Source: Alphaproteobacteria bacterium (lineage in GTDB: Bacteria; Pseudomonadota; Alphaproteobacteria; Rickettsiales; JAFLCR01). Taken from it: a stretch of DNA of 23,236 bases. Location of the stretch: positions 1 through 23,236 of the forward strand of contig JAFLCR010000008.1 of assembly GCA_017302755.1 (NCBI GenBank), given 5' to 3'. Positions 9,114-16,259 of this stretch are shown here, one piece after another. Made by a program: the position numbers and the translations under genes. How positions within the stretch are numbered: position 1 is the stretch's first letter; each line of letters opens with the position of its first letter. Below the pieces are notes generated by a model, which made no database searches, was not told the DNA's origin, and saw only the letters and a program-made list of their open reading frames with translations.

Positions 9114-10760
9114 ATGCAGTTCCAAGTCTCTTTCAGCAATGACCCCATCCTGCGCAAAGCGTTGGGATTCCTGCAAAGCAACCGCTTTATTGAAGCACTC
9201 GACGCCTGCAACGAAGCACTGGCCGGTGCCCCCAAACACGCCGAGCTGCACTATTTGAAGGGCATCATTGTCAGCAAGAGCGGCAACAACGTTCCCGCCG
9301 CCGAACATCTTGAACAAGCCATCAAGCTTTCCCCGAATAATTCGCAATATTATGCCGTGCTTGGCTCTGTTTGCGTCGCCGCTAAGCGCTACATCAAGGC
9401 GGCGGCCGCCTACCGCGAGGCGATCACCAGGGATCCCGGAAACGTCAATTACATACATGAACTTCTCAACCTCCTTTTCCTGGACGGCGACCTGAAAGCC
9501 TACCTTCAGGTCTGCGAAGACGCGATGAAACGCTTTCCCGACGATCCTCTCCTGGCGCTCAGCTACAAAAACGTGCTGCCTTATGACGACCGCCTCTCCG
9601 CCGTGGAGCAGGCGCCGATCCACCGCAGCATTTCGGCGCGCTTCCTGGGTGGCCCGCCTGTGCCGCAACCACCCCGTGGCCAGGCCAAGTCCGTGCTGAC
9701 GATCGGCTATTTCGCGCCGTATCTGCATGTGAACTTCATGCGCGCCTTCCTGAAGCACCACGATCCGAAAAAAGTAAAGGCCATCGTCTACACCAACGAC
9801 CTGCGCATCTGCGTCTGCTCAGACGGCGCGGTGCGCCCGCTTTCGGCCAATCCGATGCAGAACCTGGAAGCTATCCGCCGCGACGGCGTGGATATCCTGA
9901 TCGACATGGTCGGCCCCATTCCCCAGATGTACGGCATGTACAAGATTTTCTCGCACCGCGTCGCGCCGATCCAGCTTTCCTGGTTCGCAACCACGGCCAC
10001 CAGCGGCACATCCTATATCGACGGCGTGCTGGCCGATGAAGTGATCGCGCCACCGGAGGACCAGAAACTGTTCACCGAAAAGCTCCTGCACCTGTCGCAA
10101 TGCTACCTGCCCTTCTCGCCGCATGGCTACGAGCCGGAGGTTTGCGTAACCCCGCCCGCCGAAAAGAACGGCTACATCACCTTCGGTTCCGCCAATAAGG
10201 TGCTCAAATGCTCGGACAGCAACTTCGCCCTGTGGCGCGACCTGCTGAAAGCCGTGCCGGAAAGCCGCCTGCACTGGCAGGAAGAGGCGTTCAGCGACCC
10301 CGACACCGCCGAGCGCTGGCTCGCACGGTTCGAAGAAGGCGGCATTGAGCGTAAGCGTCTGAACTTCACCGCCTTCGTCTGGCATCCGCAATTCTATGCG
10401 TTTTACGACGCCATCGACATCTCCCTCGATACCACCCCCTATAACGGCGGCATCACCACCTTCGAATCCATGTGGATGGGCGTGCCCCCCGTGATCCTGG
10501 CCGGCGACCGTTTCATCTCACGCACCGGCAAGAGCATGCTGAAGCATTTTCCGCAATACAAATGGGTCGCCGAAACGCCGGAGGAATATATCGCCATCGC
10601 GAAAAAACTGGCCTCGGACGTTCCCGCCCTTGCCCGGCTGCGCAAGGAGCTGCGGCCAGCCGTGCAGGCGTCGCCGCTCTGCGACGGCGCGGCTTTTGCG
10701 AAGACGCTGGAGGAAACATTCCACAAGCTGTGGAACGAAGGCGCCAAGGCGGCAGCCTAA
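9114..10760 (+). CDS. TPR-containing SPINDLY/OGT-like glycosyltransferase (no SEC-C), divergent from flagellin
   Basis: 548 aa. Residues ~12-165 are TPR helices (NRFIEALDACNEALAGAPKH, AEHLEQAIKLSPNNSQYYAV, AAAYREAITRDPGNVNYIHE). The GT41-type region starts ~195 (TIGYFAPYLHVNFMRAF) and continues with VDILIDMVGPIPQMYGMY, HRVAPIQLSWFATTATSG, FGSANKVLKCSD (catalytic-region Lys), DISLDTTPYNGGITTFESM and GVPPVILAGDRFISRTG. It is shorter than and clearly distinct from the SEC-C array. Its catalytic half is closer to ordinary bacterial SPINDLY proteins. ATG 9114 lacks a recognisable Shine-Dalgarno sequence, so the start is less sure, though TPR homology begins soon after it. It is transcribed divergently from flagellin across a shared AT-rich region, which suggests a dedicated flagellin glycosyltransferase. 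Donor and acceptor are unknown. Confidence 0.88.
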   Translation: MQFQVSFSNDPILRKALGFLQSNRFIEALDACNEALAGAPKHAELHYLKGIIVSKSGNNVPAAEHLEQAIKLSPNNSQYYAVLGSVCVAAKRYIKAAAAYREAITRDPGNVNYIHELLNLLFLDGDLKAYLQVCEDAMKRFPDDPLLALSYKNVLPYDDRLSAVEQAPIHRSISARFLGGPPVPQPPRGQAKSVLTIGYFAPYLHVNFMRAFLKHHDPKKVKAIVYTNDLRICVCSDGAVRPLSANPMQNLEAIRRDGVDILIDMVGPIPQMYGMYKIFSHRVAPIQLSWFATTATSGTSYIDGVLADEVIAPPEDQKLFTEKLLHLSQCYLPFSPHGYEPEVCVTPPAEKNGYITFGSANKVLKCSDSNFALWRDLLKAVPESRLHWQEEAFSDPDTAERWLARFEEGGIERKRLNFTAFVWHPQFYAFYDAIDISLDTTPYNGGITTFESMWMGVPPVILAGDRFISRTGKSMLKHFPQYKWVAETPEEYIAIAKKLASDVPALARLRKELRPAVQASPLCDGAAFAKTLEETFHKLWNEGAKAAA

Positions 10761-10768
10761 GAAAAGCA

Positions 10769-10797
10769 TTGTCATCCCAGCAAAGCCGGGATGACAA
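10769..10797. terminator. REP-like palindrome acting as likely bidirectional terminator
   Basis: TTGTCATCCC (10769-10778) pairs with GGGATGACAA (10788-10797). Inside, GC pairs with GC around an AAA loop, with one mismatch. It sits in the 45-base gap between two convergent genes ending at 10760 and 10806. The arms resemble the units at 716-820 and 22641-22750, but only one unit is present. No long T-run follows. Confidence 0.65.
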
Positions 10798-10805
10798 GCT
10801 ATGGC

Positions 10806-12698
10806 TTAATCTTCCTCAATAATAATCGGATCGCGGGATCTGCCGGCTTTCAGCTTGTCGTTATTGGCCACGAGATAGTCGATCGCCTTTTTAAAGTATT
10901 TTTCCTTGCCCGTGCTGCGCATGGCGGTGTGCATGTCGATCGCCTCCACCTTGGCGGTCAGCTCCTTGCGGTAACTCTCGTCGTTGATGAGCTTCACCAT
11001 GAGATCAATATACTCATCATCGTTGGTGACAATCAGCTCCTTCAGGTTCAGATGGCGCAGGATATCAGGGCCGAAGCGGTTATAGGCGCGGTTGCCCTCG
11101 TAAGCGATGATCGGCAACCCGCACAGCAGCGTATCCACGATACGGTTGTTGCCGCCGAAGTGGAACGAGTCCACGCCAAAATGCGACTGCTCGGTCAGCC
11201 CCATATACTGGTCGTAATCGAGCTGGCCGGAAACCTCCACGTGCTGCGGGCCGAGCAGGTCGCGCAGTTCCTTGTAAAACGGCAGGAAGCCGAACCCGTC
11301 GGAGATAAGGCCGGTGAAGCGGAACACCACATGCTTGTTCGCCCTCTCGATCACCTTCTTCAGGTTCAGCAGGTTGGGATAATAGAATTTGATGATACCC
11401 CAGGAGCAGCTTACCACCACCCGATCCTCGAATTTAGGCGGGTATTGCCGCTGATACTGAGGAACCGCCGGCGTCGCCGCCGTACCGGGAATCAGCACCA
11501 GGCGTTCGGAATAGTAACGCTCCGGATTTTTCGCCGGTTCCGCGTCACGGCCGCCCATGAAATAATCCATCTCGCTGCCGAAGGTACTCACCGGATGGCC
11601 GTAGCCGACGATCTGGATCGGCGCAATGCGCAGGTTGGAAAGCACGGTTGAGGTGTTGGACATCGAGATGTCGGGGTAATAGACCACGCCGTAATCATTG
11701 TTTTGCACCAGGCGGTTCAGTTCGGTGCGGTCGATAAGCTCGTCCTCTTTCGCCAGGAAGCGCACCTCGTCGAACAGCCCGCGGTCGATAAACTCCTCGT
11801 CACGGTACAGATGCAGCAGCGTGAGGTGATAATGCCCTTTGAGCGTGTATAGAAACGGCGAGAGCGCTTTGTGCACCGCGTGCTTGGTATGAAAGGAGCG
11901 GGTAAGCACCAGCACCTTGTTATAATCCGGCGTGTTGTTGCAGACGCGCTTGACGTAGACCTTCTTCACCTGGTCGTTGACGATCTTCTTCACGTCGCGG
12001 TCAAGGTCGGGGTCCACGTAGGTGACGCAGAAATTGGCCAGGTAGAGGTTCTGGTTTTCCACGCCCTGGTTGTTCACGGCGGTAAAATGCTTCTTCAGCC
12101 CCTTGAACATCATGAACTTGCGCAGATTCCGGTAAATGATCTCGCTGTTCGAGTTCTTGGCGCCGATGATCACCGTCGCCCACCACAGCGAGGCGAGATA
12201 GGGGTTACGCTCGAAGAACTGTTCCAGGTCGAACTCCACCGTGTTACGGTGGGAGTAGAGCATCAGCACCTTGGCAAAATTGTTCTTCTGGGTCAGCACC
12301 AGCTTGAGCACAAGGTCGGTGTTCTTGAAATCCGACATAGCGATCAAGTTGGAAAGCACCACGCACATCTGCACCAGCGTTTCCGCGTGCTGCTGAGGGA
12401 TTGCGTAATCCTCCTGAGCGAGGGTCATCATGATCAGCTTGGAGATCACATTGATGGCGTCCTGCTCCAGCACGGTAAGCTGGTACAGCTCCAGCGTGCC
12501 GATGCGCTGCAATAGGTTCACCAGCGCCTGCGTCACTTCGTCGTATTTCTTTTCCTGAACCAGCTTGAGGTATTCCGCGGGGTCGAAGGTCAGGCCGGGC
12601 AGGTATTCGACCGGGCGGTCGCTATCATCGGTCTGTACAGAAATGACAACGTTTTCGTCGTCATCCTGCGGCTGGGTCATGAACTGCTGCTGATCCAT
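10806..12698 (-). CDS. GT41-superfamily glycosyltransferase with non-TPR helical N-terminus (HMW1C/SPINDLY-like)
   Basis: 630 aa. The N-terminus is acidic (residues ~10-28) and followed by ~230 residues of helical sequence without clear TPR motifs. The catalytic part shows RSFHTKHAVHKAL (~268), NLRIAPIQIVGYGHPVSTFG (~355), RYYSERLVLIPG, SWGIIKFYYPNLL (~432, Lys in the OGT K842 position) and FGVDSFHFGGNNRIVDTLLC (~505). These are GT41 hallmarks, but it is well diverged from the other five enzymes here. A helical non-TPR N-terminus plus the DSFHFGGNN...GLPI loop recalls HMW1C-type enzymes, which glycosylate Asn; a SPINDLY-like Ser/Thr transferase is equally possible. It is the last gene of the flgI-to-glycosyltransferase series, 12 bases after fkbM, with only a weak purine-rich ribosome site. 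The C-terminus is acidic (IIIEED). Confidence 0.82.
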   Translation of the reverse strand: MDQQQFMTQPQDDDENVVISVQTDDSDRPVEYLPGLTFDPAEYLKLVQEKKYDEVTQALVNLLQRIGTLELYQLTVLEQDAINVISKLIMMTLAQEDYAIPQQHAETLVQMCVVLSNLIAMSDFKNTDLVLKLVLTQKNNFAKVLMLYSHRNTVEFDLEQFFERNPYLASLWWATVIIGAKNSNSEIIYRNLRKFMMFKGLKKHFTAVNNQGVENQNLYLANFCVTYVDPDLDRDVKKIVNDQVKKVYVKRVCNNTPDYNKVLVLTRSFHTKHAVHKALSPFLYTLKGHYHLTLLHLYRDEEFIDRGLFDEVRFLAKEDELIDRTELNRLVQNNDYGVVYYPDISMSNTSTVLSNLRIAPIQIVGYGHPVSTFGSEMDYFMGGRDAEPAKNPERYYSERLVLIPGTAATPAVPQYQRQYPPKFEDRVVVSCSWGIIKFYYPNLLNLKKVIERANKHVVFRFTGLISDGFGFLPFYKELRDLLGPQHVEVSGQLDYDQYMGLTEQSHFGVDSFHFGGNNRIVDTLLCGLPIIAYEGNRAYNRFGPDILRHLNLKELIVTNDDEYIDLMVKLINDESYRKELTAKVEAIDMHTAMRSTGKEKYFKKAIDYLVANNDKLKAGRSRDPIIIEED

Positions 12699-12710
12699 GG
12701 AAAATTCTTT

Positions 12711-13610
12711 CTAATGCGTGCGAATATTAAGGAACATGGGCTTCATCTTGCCGTCGGCCATTGCGGTCGTGTAGCGGCGGCGGAAGAAGCTTCCGGTCTG
12801 CTTGTCGTAGTGATTCAGGAAAAACAACGCCAAATCGTTTGAGTTGTAGACGTCGTTGAGAATCGTTGCGGTTTTCAGCAGCTGGTCCGGCGAATAGCGG
12901 TCCATTTTGGTGAAATCCTTCACGAATACCGAATCCGCCCACAGAAGCTGGCTCATCGGCAGGTAAGGGTTGCCGTTGTTGAGCAGCGGCTTGAAGCAGC
13001 GCCCCGCCATGTCGAGCATCTTGTGCAGCACGAAGCCGTGCTCGCGCAGCAGCACCTGGATGTCGCCGAAAAGCGGCTGGTTCTTATACAACGGCACGAA
13101 TTCCGTCTCGATCTCGATCACCATCGCCGATTCGAGCGCCTTCGTGGCGTTCTTGAGCACGTTCAACTCGCCGCCTTGAATATCGAGCTTGATGAAATCC
13201 GGCGGCGGCACATCGGCGATGTCGTCCAGCTTTTTGGTGTCCACCTCGCAGGTGCGCACCACGGTGAAGTTGCCGCCTGTGCTGGCCCCGATGCCCTGGA
13301 ACAGGTCAATCATGGCCGGATCGGCTTCATACAGCGACGAACAGCCGGGATACGCCGCTATATGAAATGTCGCCTTCCCGCCATCGCCCAGGAAATACGG
13401 GAAATAGACATAGCGCGGGTCTTTCTTTTCCTGAAGGATGCGGAATTGCGTCTCATCCGGCTCGAAGCCGGTCACGCGCGCAACGCCCTGATGCACCAGA
13501 ATGGTATAGCGGCTTTCGCCGTCCAGCGCCGAGGCGCCGATGTCCATGACTTCAATTTGCGGGATGGGGACATCCACCACCTGCCTTAAATAAAAATTAC
13601 CCTGCGCCAT
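12711..13610 (-). CDS. FkbM-family SAM-dependent methyltransferase
   Basis: 299 aa. The SAM-binding motif I is EVMDIGASALDG (~20-31), with GFEPDETQ (~48) as the acidic loop that contacts the cofactor ribose. The FkbM signature DFIKLDIQGGELNVLKNA lies near residue 138, followed by IEIETEFVPLY. Family members O-methylate sugars or other hydroxyls. Methylation of a flagellin-linked glycan is an inference from position between fliB and a glycosyltransferase. AGGAG lies just upstream of the ATG at 13610, and the fliB stop is 25 bases upstream, so it is part of the same transcript. The C-terminal ~80 residues (after LWADSVFVKDF) have no recognised motif. Confidence 0.88.
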   Translation of the reverse strand: MAQGNFYLRQVVDVPIPQIEVMDIGASALDGESRYTILVHQGVARVTGFEPDETQFRILQEKKDPRYVYFPYFLGDGGKATFHIAAYPGCSSLYEADPAMIDLFQGIGASTGGNFTVVRTCEVDTKKLDDIADVPPPDFIKLDIQGGELNVLKNATKALESAMVIEIETEFVPLYKNQPLFGDIQVLLREHGFVLHKMLDMAGRCFKPLLNNGNPYLPMSQLLWADSVFVKDFTKMDRYSPDQLLKTATILNDVYNSNDLALFFLNHYDKQTGSFFRRRYTTAMADGKMKPMFLNIRTH

Positions 13611-13635
13611 AAAAACTCCTGAATTCCTGTTTACC

Positions 13636-14781
13636 TTACCCCGAAGCCAGCAGCCCCCTCAAGCGGGAAAGCTGCGTCCAGCCGGCATCTTTATAAAGCG
13701 CCATTGACAGCGCCGGATCCGCCAGATGATCCATGAACCGTGACAGCCCCTGCGCGACGCGAGCCGCCTCGTCCACATTCGCTTCGCTCGTCTTGCCGGC
13801 ATGCGCCATGAGTCCCAAGCGGAATATCGCAAATTTCAGCGCCAGCAGCACGGCGCGCTCATACGCCCCCGCCCCCAGCCCGCCGAAGGGGAAGAAGCTG
13901 GCGCTGACCTGCGCCGCCAGCCAGCGGCTCATCACGGGCGCCATCACTTCTTTGTGCGCCCGCCAGCCTGCCTCGAGTTTCTGCGCGGCGGAAAAATCCT
14001 GCGCCTTGTTTTCGATCATGAAGGTTTCAGGGTTCACCCCCACCTTAAGCTCCTCCAGAATATCCTGCTCAATGCGCTCCAGCCGAGGCGGCGCCTTGCG
14101 CCGGGAGGCGAGAATCAGCACCGAGAGACAATGCGCCAGGCGGTAGGCGTCCACCGCCAACTTCTCTGCCTTGGGCGCGCTGCTGCGGAGCGTCATAATG
14201 GTGTCGCGGGTGAAGGCGGCGCTGCGATCCCGCTCCCAATGCTCCGCGAAAAGCGCGAAATCGAGCAGCGCCTCCTCCGCCGGGCGGGCCAGCGCCCAGG
14301 CAACGAGCGCTTCGTGCAGCGCCATCATGGCAGCACCGTCCATGTCCGGCTCGGCGTAGCTGCGCATTTCCTGGGGCATGCGTGGCGGCTCGGGCACGTC
14401 CTGATAGCTAAGCAGCCCTTCCCTCAGCGCCAGCCGCGCGATTTCCGGGCAGGAAAGCGAGGCGGACATGAGCGGCATCTCCCCCGCGCGGCGCAGGATG
14501 CGCGGGTAGAAGAAGCACGCATCGCCCAGAAAAGCCTCACCGTGCTGTTTCTGAATGCCGCACAGCCCGCCCTCATAGCGGACGCAGAAATCTGTATCAG
14601 GATTGCGCTTCATGTGCCGCTGGCCGGCGGGCCCGGTCACGGATTCCAGAAGGTCCGGCGCTTCCTTACGGTAACGCTCCTCGGTGGCGGGCTCGATCTG
14701 CATGGCCCATCCCTGGCAGCAGGTATCCGCGCATTCCGCGCCCAGGCAACGGAAAGCACTCACGGCGGACAGCGCTTTCAT
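13636..14781 (-). CDS. fliB: Flagellin lysine-N-methylase FliB-like protein
   Basis: 381 aa. The N-terminal FRCLGAECADTCCQGW (C12, C17, C21, C22) matches the cysteine pattern of Salmonella FliB (F-x-C-x4-C-x3-CC-x-GW). Downstream FCVRYEGGLCGIQKQHGE and GDACFFYPR (C66, C74, C89) and SCPE complete the Cys-cluster region typical of the FliB / YkgJ-like family; the rest is helical. FliB methylates the epsilon-amino groups of lysines on flagellin. ATG 14781 is chosen because it begins right before the conserved Cys region and is four bases past the fliW stop; an upstream in-frame extension to 14892 would run inside fliW and is unconserved in character. It stands between fliW and fkbM in the flagellar series. 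The puzzle is that the local flagellin has no lysine in its exposed domain. Confidence 0.87.
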   Translation of the reverse strand: MKALSAVSAFRCLGAECADTCCQGWAMQIEPATEERYRKEAPDLLESVTGPAGQRHMKRNPDTDFCVRYEGGLCGIQKQHGEAFLGDACFFYPRILRRAGEMPLMSASLSCPEIARLALREGLLSYQDVPEPPRMPQEMRSYAEPDMDGAAMMALHEALVAWALARPAEEALLDFALFAEHWERDRSAAFTRDTIMTLRSSAPKAEKLAVDAYRLAHCLSVLILASRRKAPPRLERIEQDILEELKVGVNPETFMIENKAQDFSAAQKLEAGWRAHKEVMAPVMSRWLAAQVSASFFPFGGLGAGAYERAVLLALKFAIFRLGLMAHAGKTSEANVDEAARVAQGLSRFMDHLADPALSMALYKDAGWTQLSRLRGLLASG

Positions 14782-14785
14782 GACG

Positions 14786-15283
14786 TTAAATAGACTGGCG
14801 GACCAGGTATTTCGGATTGGGCAGCACATACTGGATGCCCTGCCGCTTGCGGGCGTCCATGAAGATCGGCGCCCTGGTGTTGGCCGAAACAAACAAACCG
14901 TCCGGCTGGCGGCTGACGGTGACGATGAGCAGCAGCGTCACGTCGGCACGGGCCATCTGCAGTTCCTTGCAGGCTTCGTCGATATCCGCCGCATCGATCA
15001 GGGTTTTGGCCAGCTCGTCTGGCAGCACAATAAACGTCAGCTCATCGTCCATCGTGCAATGGAGCAGCTTATATTTGCTGAATTTCGGATTGGGGTAGCC
15101 AAGAAGGCAGAACTCCTGCTTCTCCGGCATGCCGATGATGCCCTTGGGAAAGGCATAAGCGGTGGAGCGGTCGTATTTGAGAACGCCAAAGCGGGTTTGA
15201 ACTTGTGATTCACCTGGGGCGGCTGCTAATCCGGGCTGCACCATCGGCTGTTCCGCCATCGTTTCTGCCTTTGTCTGCATCAT
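14786..15283 (-). CDS. fliW: Flagellar assembly factor FliW
   Basis: 165 aa. The FliW core is clear: TRFGVLKYD, FPKGIIGMPE, FCLLGYPNPKFSKYKLLHC, DDELTFIVLPDEL and a conserved C-terminal half ending near NPKYLVRQSI. FliW binds the C-terminal helix of newly made flagellin and, where CsrA is present, couples flagellin level to CsrA-controlled translation. The first ~30 residues are an extension without family similarity. The start is uncertain: ATG 15283 is the longest possible (in-frame stop just upstream, weak ribosome site), and ATG 15259 has AAGG upstream. It lies 48 bases after flgL and four bases before fliB. No csrA is adjacent, and the alphaproteobacterial flagellin regulators flaF and flbT are absent from the window. 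Confidence 0.9.
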   Translation of the reverse strand: MMQTKAETMAEQPMVQPGLAAAPGESQVQTRFGVLKYDRSTAYAFPKGIIGMPEKQEFCLLGYPNPKFSKYKLLHCTMDDELTFIVLPDELAKTLIDAADIDEACKELQMARADVTLLLIVTVSRQPDGLFVSANTRAPIFMDARKRQGIQYVLPNPKYLVRQSI

Positions 15284-15331
15284 CGTTCATTCATCGGGGC
15301 GTTACCGCCGCGAGCCTTCATTATACTTCGC

Positions 15332-16243
15332 CTAGAGATAGTCGGAAAGCTTTAAGTTGTTGATCACGGCAAAAGTCTGAAACGTCGCCTGAATAATGGT
15401 TTCCTGCACCGCCACCTGGGTGCTTGCCTCGGCGATATCGGTCGACGCAACCTCTTGGGAAAAGCCCTTCCAGTAGAGGATCAACCCGCCCTGGATGTCA
15501 TTGGCGTTTTCCAGCGCCTCGACATTGGAGCCAAGATCCGCGCGCAGCGTGGCAATCCTGGAAAAGGCGGACTGCGCCAGATTCTCCGCCGACTGCATGT
15601 ATGCTACCGCGTTGGGCTGCCCCTGGGAGTTGATGACCGTGTACATCGCGGCGATCAGCTCCTGAAACGCGGAATCGTTGGCCGTGATGCCGTAAGTGAT
15701 ATCGAGGCTGTCGCTGCCCTTGGTGGAGAGCTTGACGTCGTCGCCGCGGTAATAGGCGTCGTTCGGCGTCTGCGACGGCGCGCCCGTGTTCAACGCCAGA
15801 AGATCAGTGGGTACGGGGCGCGTATCGGTTTTCGAGCCCGCGAACAGGTAGCGGCCTTCGAGATCGTTGTTGAGCAGGCTGCTGACGGTGGCCAGCATGT
15901 TCTCGACCTGCGCCACGATGTTGGTCACGCCTTCGGAGGGGCTGATTTCGCCGACAGTGAGGCCGATGAAGGTCGTCGTCAGCTCCTGCAGCGAAGTGAG
16001 CGAGGCGTCCATGGTGTTAAGGCGGCTGATGACCTGGCTGTTATTGCGGACATAGGTATCCGCCCGGTTGACCTTGGTCTGCAAGCCGGTGAACAACTCC
16101 ACCTGGCCGTTCAGCCCTTCGAACGTGCTGGCCTTGTTGCCGCTGGAAATCTGCGTCTGCAACGTGGCGATGTTGGACAGGGTCTTGTTCATGTCCGTGG
16201 TGAGGCGCTGGTGCTGCGCGTAGGTTCCGATCCGTTCAAGCAT
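15332..16243 (-). CDS. flgL: Flagellar hook-filament junction protein FlgL (HAP3)
   Basis: 303 aa. The flagellin-like N-terminal helix (MNKTLSNIATLQTQISSGNK) and C-terminal helix (QVAVQETIIQATFQTFAVIN) are present. In the middle are GRYLFAGSKTDTRPV and YYRGDD, hallmarks of FlgL. It forms the second ring of the hook-filament junction and is exported unfolded by the flagellar secretion system. Length is typical. AAAGGA precedes ATG 16243. flgK ends 16 bases upstream, giving the standard flgK-flgL pair. Confidence 0.95.
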   Translation of the reverse strand: MLERIGTYAQHQRLTTDMNKTLSNIATLQTQISSGNKASTFEGLNGQVELFTGLQTKVNRADTYVRNNSQVISRLNTMDASLTSLQELTTTFIGLTVGEISPSEGVTNIVAQVENMLATVSSLLNNDLEGRYLFAGSKTDTRPVPTDLLALNTGAPSQTPNDAYYRGDDVKLSTKGSDSLDITYGITANDSAFQELIAAMYTVINSQGQPNAVAYMQSAENLAQSAFSRIATLRADLGSNVEALENANDIQGGLILYWKGFSQEVASTDIAEASTQVAVQETIIQATFQTFAVINNLKLSDYL

Positions 16244-16259
16244 GGTGTCTATCCTTTAC

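Noticed and set aside
14782..14892. Upstream in-frame extension of fliB
   Set aside because: Lies wholly within the fliW coding region and adds sequence unlike the family; ATG 14781 begins just before the conserved Cys motif.
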